A stretch of 64,000 bases of DNA from Brachymonas sp049977365 (GTDB lineage: Bacteria > Pseudomonadota > Gammaproteobacteria > Burkholderiales > Burkholderiaceae_C), in NCBI RefSeq assembly GCF_049977365.1, contig NZ_JBNGEN010000003.1, positions 1 through 64,000 on the forward strand, in the 5' to 3' direction. Under the pieces are notes generated by a model. The model saw nothing but the letters and a program-made list of their open reading frames with translations. It did not search any database and was not told the DNA's origin. The position numbers and the translations under genes were made by a program. Positions 44,801-55,450 of the stretch are shown here, one piece after another (the stretch's first letter is position 1; every line of letters starts with the position of its first letter).

Positions 44801-45421
44801 GCAGTTGGCCGAGCTGACGCCCGGGTAGGTCAGGCCCGACAGCCCCGTGTGTCCGCCATAGAACGCCCAGGACTCCTGCATGGTCTGGCCCATCTGGTTG
44901 TTGTTCGACTTGTTGTTGGCCAGGCTCAGGTTGAAGAGCGAAGTGAGCATGGTGCCGATGCCCCCAGTGCCGCCTGAAGCAGAGTTGGCAGTGAGGGTGG
45001 GGGCTGTGCCGTTCATGAGCGGCAGGACCGAAGGCGTGGGCGAGTAAGCCGGCACCACGAACTGCCCGCCACTGCTAAAAGGCGGAGCATTCTTGCCTGA
45101 TTGAGGAAAGTACATCAGCCCCAGGTTGATGTTGCCGTACAGCACCGGGTTGCTCACGATGGACGACACGGCGTTGTAGATCGCGCACTTGTCGATGCCG
45201 AAGACCTTGCCTCCATCGAAGGGCAGGTTGGCTACCGGGCAGGTGAAGCTGTTCACCGACGAGTCGGCTGCGGCCGAGTTGTCCAGGATCATCAGCAGGT
45301 TGGGCGGCGCGTTGGACTGCACGCCGTTGTAGATGTCGATGTCTTCGGTGTGGCCCTGGAGCGCGCACAGCGCGAGCAGCGAAGTCAGCAGCGAGGTGCG
45401 AAGGAGGTGTCGGACGTTCAT
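41813..45421 (-). CDS. pilY1: Type IV pilus tip-associated adhesin PilY1
   Basis: The 1202-residue secreted protein has a signal peptide (M-N-V-R-H-L-L-R-T-S-L-L, cleavage near Q-G-H-T). The N-terminal half resembles a von Willebrand A fold, but the metal site (L-M-I-L-D-N-S-A-A-A-D) is a degenerate DxSxS. The C-terminal half is the PilY1 beta-propeller with a calcium loop D-R-D-Y-D-G-Y-I-D near residue 925 and the G-G-N-I-W-R-V-D-M blade. It ends Y-R-T-Y-W-Y-R-E-K-D-Q. PilY1 promotes pilus extension, adhesion and surface sensing. It closes the minor pilin operon. Confidence 0.94.
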   Translation of the reverse strand: MNVRHLLRTSLLTSLLALCALQGHTEDIDIYNGVQSNAPPNLLMILDNSAAADSSVNSFTCPVANLPFDGGKVFGIDKCAIYNAVSSIVSNPVLYGNINLGLMYFPQSGKNAPPFSSGGQFVVPAYSPTPSVLPLMNGTAPTLTANSASGGTGGIGTMLTSLFNLSLANNKSNNNQMGQTMQESWAFYGGHTGLSGLTYPGVSSANCAKKFVLYITAAAGNGKGNATKPQDPGGLAASALNTAYASASGGSSSYPQIVSPQWPQNWKSPISGVTASSKYQSDPSDEWAQFMSRYNNAITTYTIILSDGTNPDYEQAVVSMASNSGGKYFIINPNSTSAISQLTNALTQIFLEVQAVNSVFAAPVLPVSSNAQGSYANQVFIGMFRPDPHANPRWMGNLKQYRMGVNTTDAFNTQLYLADASWGPYPSGFDSNAALSSAGTGFISPSAVSFWTSKDTSHSPDAYGGFWTHATTIQGGKDGYDWADGQIVEKGGVSQRLRLRYLTNTSDTSGNYSTTIPLYTCTTSGCSNGSNTTLSSMPFSATTASSSPAIVLDFSKLVANAVANIKQLIGWTLGRDPSVVSDTLAGAEMSAPPVVTSPDTAITVRGSIHGDVLHSRPAVVNYGGTTGVVVFYGANDGVFRAVNGNQPPSSNTSPAPLGTCTLSNTCAIGTTEPGGTLWGFIAPEFYTSQTSPKPNTPLGRLYLNSPPIGPSVFNADGTFATRPKPYFFDGSPSYYQDFTTDPNNKKVWLFLSARRGGRLLYALDVSDPTNPKFKWKLDNTATGMSELGQTWSQPKVAFLKGYTRIVTNADGTPKTVPKPVLIFGAGYDQNEDGEPPGCTDYTTDPPTNINLPACKGNYASNAKTKQIPDSMGRGIFVLDADTGALLWSASASATTNTTTCTSGTNACNVNVPGMTHAIPADVTLVDRDYDGYIDRLYTADTGGNIWRVDMQPDGKNGTGAFNTWRVTQIAALGGLLSTDPTPRKFFYPPDVAPGKTYDAVLAITGDREHPIATNQANAIVNRFYMLKDDSGYIEQRYASSNPSVPNGVNDATSSTSTDTPTNLFNATSATYDGSGQGFFVSLAGGAGEKGVNAPTAFGGVAYFGTNQPQSVQSGQCNANLGVARSYSVNYLTGAFVSNVLDGGGLPPSPVTGFVNVTVNGQDVTLPFVIGGPGSQSAFGAVKPTIPINSKRYRTYWYREKDQ

Positions 45422-45458
45422 GATGAAGGGTCCCAGAAAGGCCAGTCTCGGGTTCGGT

Positions 45459-46034
45459 TCAGTTGGGGCAGGAGGTGCCGGCGAGCACGCGCATGGCCAT
45501 GCCCTGATGGACAGTGGTGCTCGTGGCGCTGCCGGTGCTGCCCGCGGCGCTGGAGCGCAGGTCCCAGTTGGAGTTGGAGCACAGCGAGGCTCCGGTCGAT
45601 GAGGTGCCTGCGATGCCGGAGGTGGTGGAGGCCAGGCTGCCGGTGCAGGCGTTGTCTTCGGATTTGGCCAGATCGAGGTCACTGATTCTGATGGGTGTGA
45701 CGCCCAGACAGGAAGGCTTCTGCACCGTCACCGTGTACTGGGCGCCGGTCTTGCCGCTGTCGTTGGAGTCGACCAGCATGGTGTAGGCCGAGGTCATGGT
45801 CGAGAAGTCGTTGCTGACCGTGTACTCCAGACCCTGCTGGGCTGCCAGGTCGGCTTCGGTCTGGAACTGCTGGTTGCTCACGATCTTGGTGTTGAGCGTG
45901 GCCACCTTCATGGCGGACAGCGCCACGATCATCATGATGACCAGAAACACAAGGGCCACGATCATGGTGATCCCCCGCTGATGGCGGGCGGAGACATGCG
46001 GGCGACGGGCAAGGGGATGGAGACGGGCTGCCAT
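45459..46034 (-). CDS. pilX: Type IV pilus minor pilin PilX
   Basis: The 191-residue protein begins with a basic leader, then H-Q-R-G-I-T-M-I-V-A-L-V-F-L-V-I-M-M-I-V-A-L-S: a class III prepilin signal cleaved after glycine, followed by the hydrophobic N-terminal helix. The E5 residue typical of prepilins is missing, as is usual for PilX/GspK-like tip pilins. Cysteines near the C-terminus (T-S-C-P-N) suit a disulfide. It starts 5 bp after pilW and precedes pilY1. Confidence 0.88.
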   Translation of the reverse strand: MAARLHPLARRPHVSARHQRGITMIVALVFLVIMMIVALSAMKVATLNTKIVSNQQFQTEADLAAQQGLEYTVSNDFSTMTSAYTMLVDSNDSGKTGAQYTVTVQKPSCLGVTPIRISDLDLAKSEDNACTGSLASTTSGIAGTSSTGASLCSNSNWDLRSSAAGSTGSATSTTVHQGMAMRVLAGTSCPN

Positions 46035-46038
46035 GGAT

Positions 46039-47124
46039 TCACTCCCTCTGGCCGGCGATGTTGTAGAGGCGGGCCGTGGCGGTGTAGACATGGCGCTTGT
46101 AGGCATCGCGGTAGGGGCCATCCGTCACCAGGGTGGTGCCGGTCGCCGGCAGGCCCATCTGGTAGGTGCGGGTATCGGTCCAGCCGGGGCTGGTTTCGGT
46201 GCTGCGGGCCAGCACGTGCACACGCACCGTCACTACGTTCTTCCAGTTGTTGGCCGGGGTGGTGAGCCAGTCATAGCCCGCTGTGGGCAGGGGGCAGCGG
46301 GTGGAAGTGATCTGTGTCACATCGGGAGCTCCGGGCGCATGCACATAGCAGTCGGGCGAGCCGTTGCTGTCCATGTCGATGCCGTAGTCGAACTGCAGGT
46401 CCTGAATACCGTCGACCAGCGGGGTGACGGTGTAGGCGCCGTTCACGAACTCGGCCACCTTGAGCGTGGGCACGTGGTCGTTGGTGGTGGTGCCGCAGTC
46501 GTTGCACGTGGCCAGGTAGTAGATGCGCTGCATCACCTTGTGAACCGGTGCCTTGGTGCTGCAGTCCTTGGTGGTCAGGGTATAGGGGGTGCCGCCGGAT
46601 GCGGTGGTGGCTGCGATGAAGGGCTGGGTTTCGCTGCTGCACAGCGAGGTCTGCAGATACGTCTCGCCAGTGACGGCACTGGCGGCAGCCAGTTCCACCG
46701 ACGACACCCGCGACACGATCAGCACCGGCGTGGTGGTACTGGCGTTGGGCAGACAGGTGGAGCCAGGGATGGTGCCCGGATCGTAGACCGGGAGGGGCAG
46801 TGTCGTCCCAGATACATATCCCAGACCGTCGGTAGAGGTGGCACAGGCGGTGGGAATTCCCAGGGCATTGAAGGACTTGGCACTGAGGTAGTTGAAGTAC
46901 CCGGCCTGTTCGATTTCCTGCGTGAGCAGCTGCACGGCATAGCGGCCGTTCTCGATCTGGCGGGAGGAGCGGTCCAGCTCCGTGCGCGTGTTGGTGTTCG
47001 ACACCAGCAGGCTGCCCAGTGCCGCCATGATGAACAGGCTGATGGTGATGGCCACCATCAGCTCGATGAGGGTCAGGCCGCGCTGCCGGCGCCCGGACAC
47101 GGGGAGCAGGGTCGAGCGCGTCAT
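46039..47124 (-). CDS. pilW: Type IV pilus minor pilin PilW
   Basis: The 361-residue protein has the prepilin motif R-R-Q-R-G-L-T-L-I-E-L-M-V-A-I-T-I (cleavage after G, E at +5), followed by the PilW-type R-Q-I-E-N-G-R-Y-A-V-Q-L-L-T-Q-E-I-E-Q-A-G-Y-F. It forms part of the tip-initiation complex with PilV, PilX, FimT and PilY1. Its start overlaps the pilV stop (ATGA). Confidence 0.92.
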   Translation of the reverse strand: MTRSTLLPVSGRRQRGLTLIELMVAITISLFIMAALGSLLVSNTNTRTELDRSSRQIENGRYAVQLLTQEIEQAGYFNYLSAKSFNALGIPTACATSTDGLGYVSGTTLPLPVYDPGTIPGSTCLPNASTTTPVLIVSRVSSVELAAASAVTGETYLQTSLCSSETQPFIAATTASGGTPYTLTTKDCSTKAPVHKVMQRIYYLATCNDCGTTTNDHVPTLKVAEFVNGAYTVTPLVDGIQDLQFDYGIDMDSNGSPDCYVHAPGAPDVTQITSTRCPLPTAGYDWLTTPANNWKNVVTVRVHVLARSTETSPGWTDTRTYQMGLPATGTTLVTDGPYRDAYKRHVYTATARLYNIAGQRE

Positions 47125-47702
47125 GACAGTTTCCCTATGCGCACTTTGGCGGTGACGATGCGGTGCAGCCTTTCGTTGCTGTACTGGCCGTTGCCGCACG
47201 GGAAGGGCGTCACCCCGTCGGACAGCAGGGGGGCCGCGGTGGGAGCCAGTCCCTGCCACGACACCGTCACCATGTAGACATTGTTGGTGGCGTCGTCGAG
47301 CGTGATGCAGCCGCGCGCGCCGATCATGGCCCCGATCCTGGAGGTGCCGCTGAGCTCGGCACTGCCCTTGAGCAGGGTGTCCCACTCGGTGAGGTCGTTG
47401 GTGGCCTGGGTCTGCTGTGCCGAGGACCCGGTGCCACAGGTGGGGATCGAGGTGGCGCCCGTGCCCAGGGTGACACCCGTGGTGCTGTTGGAATAGCAGC
47501 TGGCCACCTGGCGGTTGGCGTTGAGGCGGCTCACCATGTCGTTCATGAGCTGCAGGGCCTGCACGCGCTGGTAGGACTCCATTTCGGACTGGTTCGAGTG
47601 GGCCACGAGGCCCGCAAGCCCGAGCAGCCCCACCAGCAGGATGATCAGCGTGACCAGCACCTCGATCAGCGAGATGCCTCTCTGTCGGGCGTTCATGAGC
47701 AT
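47121..47702 (-). CDS. pilV: Type IV pilus minor pilin PilV
   Basis: The protein is 193 residues (or 191 from the ATG two codons later) with the prepilin motif R-Q-R-G-I-S-L-I-E-V-L-V-T-L and the conserved S-N-Q-S-E-M-E-S-Y-Q-R-V-Q-A-L region. It overlaps fimT upstream and pilW downstream by a few bases, showing tight translational coupling. Confidence 0.92.
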   Translation of the reverse strand: MLMNARQRGISLIEVLVTLIILLVGLLGLAGLVAHSNQSEMESYQRVQALQLMNDMVSRLNANRQVASCYSNSTTGVTLGTGATSIPTCGTGSSAQQTQATNDLTEWDTLLKGSAELSGTSRIGAMIGARGCITLDDATNNVYMVTVSWQGLAPTAAPLLSDGVTPFPCGNGQYSNERLHRIVTAKVRIGKLS

Positions 47703-48178
47703 GCTCCTGTCTTGGCGCTCGGCATGCCGTTGAGCGCGATGGTGACGCAGCGCGGCGAGACACCGTCCAGGGCGGGGGATGCCTGCACCGTGAACCGGGT
47801 GGCCGCGGTGGAGGTGCGGCCGTTGGGTGCGTAGGTGACGGTGCTCAGGCTGGCGGAATCGGAAATCGACACGCCCGACACTGCCATGTTGCGTTGCAGG
47901 ATGGTGGTACCGTCCGTCACGTTCCAGCCTCCCATCCAGCCGCTGCCGGACGAGCCGCTCTGCACCATGCTGACGTTGCGGTTCTCGGAAATCGCCTGGC
48001 TGCGTGCGAGCAGCAGGGTGGCTGTCAGGTCGAAGGAGGCGTTGCGCACCCGCTGGTTGACCACGAACTGCCGGAAATTCGGAACGGCAAACGCCGCCAG
48101 GATGGCCACGATGACCACCACCGTCATCATTTCGATCAGGGTGAAGCCCCTGACCCTGGGGCGGCGCACTACCAGCAT
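47693..48178 (-). CDS. fimT: Type IV pilus pseudopilin FimT/GspH
   Basis: The 161-residue protein has R-G-F-T-L-I-E-M-M-T-V-V-V-I (prepilin cleavage after G) and the FimT N-R-V-R-N-A-S-F-D-L-T-A-T-L-L-L-A-R-S-Q-A-I region. In other bacteria FimT binds DNA during natural transformation. Its ATG lies inside the last codons of the ancestral pilE frame (which ends at 48169). Confidence 0.9.
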   Translation of the reverse strand: MLVVRRPRVRGFTLIEMMTVVVIVAILAAFAVPNFRQFVVNQRVRNASFDLTATLLLARSQAISENRNVSMVQSGSSGSGWMGGWNVTDGTTILQRNMAVSGVSISDSASLSTVTYAPNGRTSTAATRFTVQASPALDGVSPRCVTIALNGMPSAKTGACS

Positions 48179-48615
48179 GACGCCGCTCCTGCGCTGCCGG
48201 AGGCCGTCTTCTGGTTGGCCTGATCCAGGGTGATGGTGCCGCAGTCCGTGTCGGCCAGCTAGGCGCCGGTGGGCGTGGCGGTGAGCGTGAAGCCCGGCGG
48301 CGTGGAGGTGACGGTGGCCGTCACGGTGTAGCTGCTGGTGAGGTTGGAGGGCACCGAGGTGCCGAGATCGGTGGACAGGTTGGCCGTGTAGCTGCGGGCG
48401 TCGAGCAGATAGCGCTGCTCCAGGTTGGCCACTTCCATGAGGTAGCTCTCGACGGCGTTGCGCTTGCTGCGCAGCACGTAGCGGGTATAGCTCGGGTAGG
48501 CGATTGCCGCCAGGATGGACACCACTGCCACCACGATCATGACTTCCACCAGCGTGAAGCCCCGGTGCGCGATGGATGCGGACTTGGAAGGAGTTTCAGG
48601 ATGGAAGGACAGCAT
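48169..48615 (-). pseudogene. pilE: pilE-type pilin interrupted by an in-frame amber codon
   Basis: From ATG 48615 the product has the prepilin motif H-R-G-F-T-L-V-E-V-M-I-V-V and the PilE body A-Y-P-S-Y-T-R-Y-V-L-R-S-K-R-N-A-V-E-S. The frame stops at TAG 48259-48261 after P-T-G-A. Without any frameshift it then continues L-A-D-T-D-C-G-T-I-T-L-D-Q-A-N-Q-K-T and ends S-C-W before TAG 48169-48171. That tail is the normal C-terminal disulfide region of PilE pilins, where Q often sits at the amber position, so one CAG to TAG change explains the break. The real end overlaps the fimT start, as expected of the intact operon. The product is either a truncated pilin or restored by amber suppression. 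Confidence 0.82.
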
Positions 48616-48657
48616 GGTGGCGACTCGTGAAAAGGGGGCGCAGTACGCACATGGCAC

Positions 48658-49463
48658 GATCTGGACGGCAATGTTTCAAATATCGGCGAAATGAACGGGC
48701 GTTTTATTCAGGCATTGCGTCCATGAAGGCATGGAGATATTGATTTTCCATGCATCATAAATCAGGCTTTGGATGAGAAAAAGCGTATCTGGCGAAGACG
48801 GGATGATAGAAGAATTCCCCTTCTTCTATATGAAAGATAAATGAATGAAAGAAGGGCATCTGTATGTGCGCAATCCCGTACCTCACCGGGATGTGCGCTG
48901 CGGAGAACGGCGAGAACGCGGGCTGCACTTTACATGCAACCTGTTGTTTTTGTTTGATTTATCGCAAGGTGTCGAGGAACTTTCTGGAAGCTGCCTGGAA
49001 TGATTCTTTTATATTTTTTAATAAATTAAACGAAGTTCCTATGCTGCTTTCTCGTGGCTGGATGGGGCAGGACGTGGGAAATATTCTACATTCATAGAAT
49101 GAAAAGCAAGAATCGTGCCTTTGCATTGTGAGTATTTGTAACTCGGAAGTTTTATATATCGGGTTCCATTTGTGCACCAGAATGGAGATCGAGCTGGGCG
49201 GTGAATGAAAATGATGAAGCGTGAAAGATATATTAAATCCATCGCCTGTTGAATAATATGAATATCACATGGCGAAGCGATTTTTCAGCCCATGCCGCAC
49301 CGACGTCTGGGATGCGGCGCCGACAAAAGCAGGGCGATGCGGGACCTCCTGGAGGCGGCAGGAGGGTGCAGGGGCTGCTCTGGGGCTGTCGAAAAGTCAG
49401 AGAGAGGATCGGCCCTTATACGGCTGCGGGCATGGAACAGGCGCCGCCATGAGCGGCCCTAGA
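48658..49463. other. AT-rich gap upstream of pilE; no gene seen
   Basis: About 800 bp without a credible gene. From about 48660 to 49260 the sequence is clearly AT-richer than the rest of the window. It contains an 8-bp inverted repeat (CCCTTCTT at 48818-48825, AAGAAGGG at 48849-48856). It must contain the minor pilin operon promoter, but may also be the remains of foreign DNA. Short open frames here lack ribosome binding sites. Confidence 0.5.
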
Positions 49464-49500
49464 CAAAATAAAACCGCCCGGGGCAGAGCACCGGGGGCGG
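49464..49500 (-). terminator. Terminator, probably the original metH terminator
   Basis: A G/C stem with slight asymmetry (49474-49481 with 49491-49500) is followed on the minus strand by T-T-T-T-A-T-T-T-T. It lies about 50 bp beyond the truncated metH copy, so it most likely terminated metH before the DUF262 cassette came between. Confidence 0.7.
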
Positions 49501-49551
49501 CAGAGGGGAGCCGTCTTGCAGACGCTCGCGGCACGGAGCCGCGGAGAGCCG

Positions 49552-50007
49552 TTTACAGGTCGAGCTGGTGCGCGAGGGCGCGTTCGACCTCGGGGAGGGG
49601 CGCACCGCTGCGCTCGGCCAGATCGCGGACCTGGTCCATGCCGATCTTGCCCACGCTGAAGTAGGTGCTCTCGGGGTGGCTGAAATAGAAGCCGCTGACG
49701 CTGGCTGCAGGCGTCATGGCGTAGCTTTCCGTGAGGCCCATGCCGATGCTTTCGGCCTGCAGCAGCTCGAACAGCGGCTTCTTGACCCGGTGATCCGGGC
49801 AGGCCGGGTAGCCCGGTGCAGGTCGGATACCGCGGTAGGACTCGGCGATCAGGGCGGCGTTGTCGAGGGTTGCAGCAGCTAGCCGCTGTAAGGTAGCAGC
49901 GTGGCCAGATCAACATGGCAGAATTCGCGGTACACGATGAAGTGCGAGCGAAGCAGTACACAGATCGTCCATTCGATCGACGTAGCGTTGGCCCGTACCA
50001 TTGGCCA
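49552..50007 (-). pseudogene. Decayed duplicate of the metH 3' end, in two blocks
   Basis: Block A (49552-49869) matches 52001-52318, the last 105 codons and stop of metH, with only 2 mismatches in 318 bp. Block B (about 49891-50007) matches the internal metH region near 52905-53020, at about 77 of 94 aligned bases, with a 1-nt indel. The intervening 590 bp of metH is missing, and the two blocks are joined by about 20 unrelated bases. Most differences in block B are A in the remnant against G in metH. There is no start codon and no intact frame. The two blocks clearly have different histories: A is recent or gene-converted, B is old or from another species. Confidence 0.88.
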
Positions 50008-50076
50008 ATGGTAGGTGGTGTTTGGGACATCCATTGCGTCCCTTGCTCGTATCGGTAAATACAGACCGTTGGCGAC

Positions 50077-51870
50077 TTATGAAGAGAGAGCCGCCCCAAA
50101 TGCCTTGACCGTTTCTTCGCTATCGCGCCCGGCAATGGTTTTCCCCATAGCCTGTTCGATCAGCTTCAACAGTGCGGCGGCGCGTTGGCGGACAAACGCA
50201 TCGAAGTCGTCCGAGCGCAGCGCAGTCACCGGAATCACGTGGGAGACCAGAAACTCGTCCAGACTATCGGGGGCCACCTGCTTTACTTTCTGGATGCGTG
50301 CGAGGTACACACTGGGCGCATCCCCGCTGATGAAACGATTGGTGCTAGCAGCCAGAGGGGCCTTGTTGACCACACTGTTCCATTTTTCCTTGGGCAATTT
50401 CTGCTTTTCGCACCAGGCCCGGGGGAACACATGGTGGATGTCGATGGCGTTGTTGAAGTAGGTGTTGAGGTCGATCGGCGTACCGCTGATGAAATCCCTA
50501 CCACCGTGTTTCATGAGCAAGGCGGACAGCCCCTTGTAGGCAGCTGCGAGGCGGCTTTGCAGCGACAGTAGGCGCGTCGGCGCGAAGTTGGCGTCGCGCA
50601 CCGTGCGCGGTTCGCTGCCGCCTTCGACCCAGGCGACCACATCCTGGATGTCCATGCCGAAACGGGTTTCGTTGGCGCCGCCGTACAGTTCGCCCAGAAC
50701 ACCGCTCCAGTACCAGCGCAGCAGCTTTTGCTTGACGCCATGTTGCGTCGTACGGTCTGCTAGGTGCGCACAGATGGCCGACAACGGAACGAGCTGCGTG
50801 GCATACGGCAGGCTTCGGTCATCGAAGATTTTTTCTTCTGCCAGCAACTCGGCAGCCCGCTTGAAGCCTTTCTCCAAATCGGATTCCAACGCCTTGAAGT
50901 CCGCCAGCGGCAACTTCAGCACGTCTGCACGCTTGCAACTGACGGATGTGCCAAGCGCTTTGTGACGCCGATAGCTGGCCAGCAGAGTGACTGCGGTGAG
51001 AAAGCTGGTGCCATCCACCGCCGTAAGCACATCGTGCTTGGCGGTCAGTCGCTCCTGCCGCTCATCCCAGTCATCGCGCAGGTTGAATTCATCCGCTGCG
51101 AAGGTGGCGGTCATCAACTCGAACACGGTCAGCGTGACACCGCCGGTATTGACCTTCTCAAAGACTTGGCACACGGCTTCGCGTGGCGTGTCCTGGGTCA
51201 GTTCGATGGCGGGCACCTTGAACTGTTGGAAGCGCAGCCAGATTTCGTTGCGAAACCGCTGCATGAACTGCATGGCTTCCGTGGTGAATTGATGGTGCGC
51301 GCTGAAGCCGCTTTCCCAGGCCATGAACCCTTGGATGTCGAACAACAATGCCACGGGGAAGAGCCGCTGGCTGTACTGCAGATGTGGCGTGCTGACGTCC
51401 AGATCGACCTTTCGGCCGAAATCCGACGTGACTTGCAGCGTCTCCGGCACCGAGAGTACGGCATCTTCACGGTCCGCCGATTCATCCAGGCATTTGCTCA
51501 TGTCGAGGAAATAAAGACGACGAATATCCGCGCCTTTCTCCGTGCGTGTTGGCACTGCCTGGCCACTGCGCAGCGCCAGGTACATGGAAGTCAAACGTTG
51601 CTGACCATCAAGTACGAGGGTCTTGGGAGCAGGCGCAGGTTGCAGGTTCACACCGGCAAACAGTCTGGGCTTGAATGGAACCCCACCTGCTTCCAGAAAC
51701 ATGACCGCTCCAATCGGGTAGGACAGCGAAAGGCTCGCAATCAATGACCGAATATGGCTATCGTCCCAGACCCAGCCACGCTGGAAATCAGGAAGCTGGA
51801 TTTGTCCCGATGCAATTCCATCGAGGACATCTTTCAATGCAGGTTCGGCGGTGCGAAAGCTCATGCTCAC
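50077..51870 (-). CDS. DUF262 and HNH-nuclease protein (GmrSD-like defence candidate)
   Basis: The 597-residue protein has an N-terminal DUF262 domain, related to ParB/Srx folds: L-P-D-F-Q-R-G-W-V-W near residue 25 and V-L-D-G-Q-Q-R-L-T-S-M near 87, the nucleotide-binding motif of GmrS-type proteins. A second conserved part is V-F-E-K-V-N-T-G-G-V-T-L-T-V-F-E-L. The C-terminal region has a nuclease-like I-D-I-H-H-V-F-P-R-A-W near 476 and N-K-A-P-L-A-A-S-T-N-R. The DUF262 plus HNH layout is that of single-chain type IV restriction enzymes, which cut modified phage DNA; this role is inferred. GC is lower (57% in a counted sample) than in flanking metH. It lies between metH and its duplicated 3' end and looks acquired. 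Confidence 0.82.
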   Translation of the reverse strand: MSMSFRTAEPALKDVLDGIASGQIQLPDFQRGWVWDDSHIRSLIASLSLSYPIGAVMFLEAGGVPFKPRLFAGVNLQPAPAPKTLVLDGQQRLTSMYLALRSGQAVPTRTEKGADIRRLYFLDMSKCLDESADREDAVLSVPETLQVTSDFGRKVDLDVSTPHLQYSQRLFPVALLFDIQGFMAWESGFSAHHQFTTEAMQFMQRFRNEIWLRFQQFKVPAIELTQDTPREAVCQVFEKVNTGGVTLTVFELMTATFAADEFNLRDDWDERQERLTAKHDVLTAVDGTSFLTAVTLLASYRRHKALGTSVSCKRADVLKLPLADFKALESDLEKGFKRAAELLAEEKIFDDRSLPYATQLVPLSAICAHLADRTTQHGVKQKLLRWYWSGVLGELYGGANETRFGMDIQDVVAWVEGGSEPRTVRDANFAPTRLLSLQSRLAAAYKGLSALLMKHGGRDFISGTPIDLNTYFNNAIDIHHVFPRAWCEKQKLPKEKWNSVVNKAPLAASTNRFISGDAPSVYLARIQKVKQVAPDSLDEFLVSHVIPVTALRSDDFDAFVRQRAAALLKLIEQAMGKTIAGRDSEETVKAFGAALSS

Positions 51871-52001
51871 CCTTGTTTTGATGCAATTTGTTACTTAAAT
51901 ACCTGCCTTCATGCTCTCACGTGGAGATCAGATTGCAGTGTCTGCAGCAGTAGAGAAGATGGTTGTTGTGCAGAGTGACGTACCTCGGCTGCATCTTATC
52001 T

Positions 52002-54818
<2,817 letters not shown>

Positions 54819-54869
54819 GATGCGACCTCGGAAATGATCATCTCCGCATGCGCCGCGCAAGGCGGGCAC

Positions 54870-55361
54870 CGGAAGGGGCTCGGCCCCCGGAGCAGGGGCG
54901 GCAATGACTGTGGATGATACCTATCCCGCGATGGCCTCGGCCACCCTGGGCGCTTCCGGAGCGGCGTCCGGCCGTGCGCGAGGCATGCGCCAAGGCGGCT
55001 CCAGAGGCCCCGTGCGCGGATGCCATGGACGCCCGGGTGCAAACACAGGATACATTTCGCACTGTATTGGTGCGCTCATGCCCCGTGAGGCACCGTACCG
55101 AGCAACAGGCCGGTACAGGGGAACCAGAGGCGTGCCGTAAGCTGCCGGAAAGCTCCATGCTGCGCTGCAACCTCCTTTGGCGCAGGCACAAAAGCAGGAT
55201 GCGTATCTGCATCTTTTGCGCGGAGTGCATGCGCAAGAATGAAGGACAGGGGCGGTGCGTGCTGGCCGGGGCGGACAGGCCGGCCAGCCCGTGGCTCCGG
55301 CAGGCGCCCCAAGTTGCACCTGGCACCGGCTGACTGGCGGATGGAGTGCACCATGCCGGAT
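54870..55361. other. Divergent gap between metH and the porin operon; no gene seen
   Basis: About 490 bp without a credible gene; open frames here cross obvious control sites. It should contain the metH promoter. I looked for cobalamin and S-adenosylhomocysteine riboswitch cores and recognised neither. Confidence 0.45.
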
Positions 55362-55376
55362 GCACGTCCCTGGTGC
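55362..55376 (+). promoter_or_regulatory. NtrC-type binding site
   Basis: GCACGTCCCTGGTGC fits the GCAC-N7-GTGC core of NtrC sites. It lies 20 bp upstream of the -24 element of the sigma-54 promoter at 55394. Additional GCACC/GGTGC half-sites surround it (55315-55385), as in multi-site nitrogen-control enhancers. Confidence 0.65.
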
Positions 55377-55393
55377 ACCTGGTGCCAAAATGT

Positions 55394-55412
55394 GTTGGCA
55401 TGGTTCCTGCTA
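55394..55412 (+). promoter_or_regulatory. Sigma-54 promoter of the porin-glnK-amtB operon
   Basis: TTGGCATGGTTCCTGCTA has GG at 55397-55398 and GC at 55409-55410, with exactly 10 bp between. The predicted transcript start near 55422 lies about 30 nt before the first ATG. With the adjacent NtrC site this indicates activation under nitrogen limitation. Confidence 0.75.
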
Positions 55413-55450
55413 CACCGTCCGCATCATCAACTGCAATGGAAGCAACGTCC

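Noticed and set aside
48864..49097. A 77-codon plus-strand open frame in the AT-rich gap upstream of pilE
   Set aside because: No ribosome binding site, no signal peptide, no repeat of its sequence elsewhere and an unlikely composition; treated as chance.
54870..55361. Cobalamin or SAH riboswitch upstream of metH
   Set aside because: Neither conserved core could be recognised by eye; a covariance-model search would be decisive.
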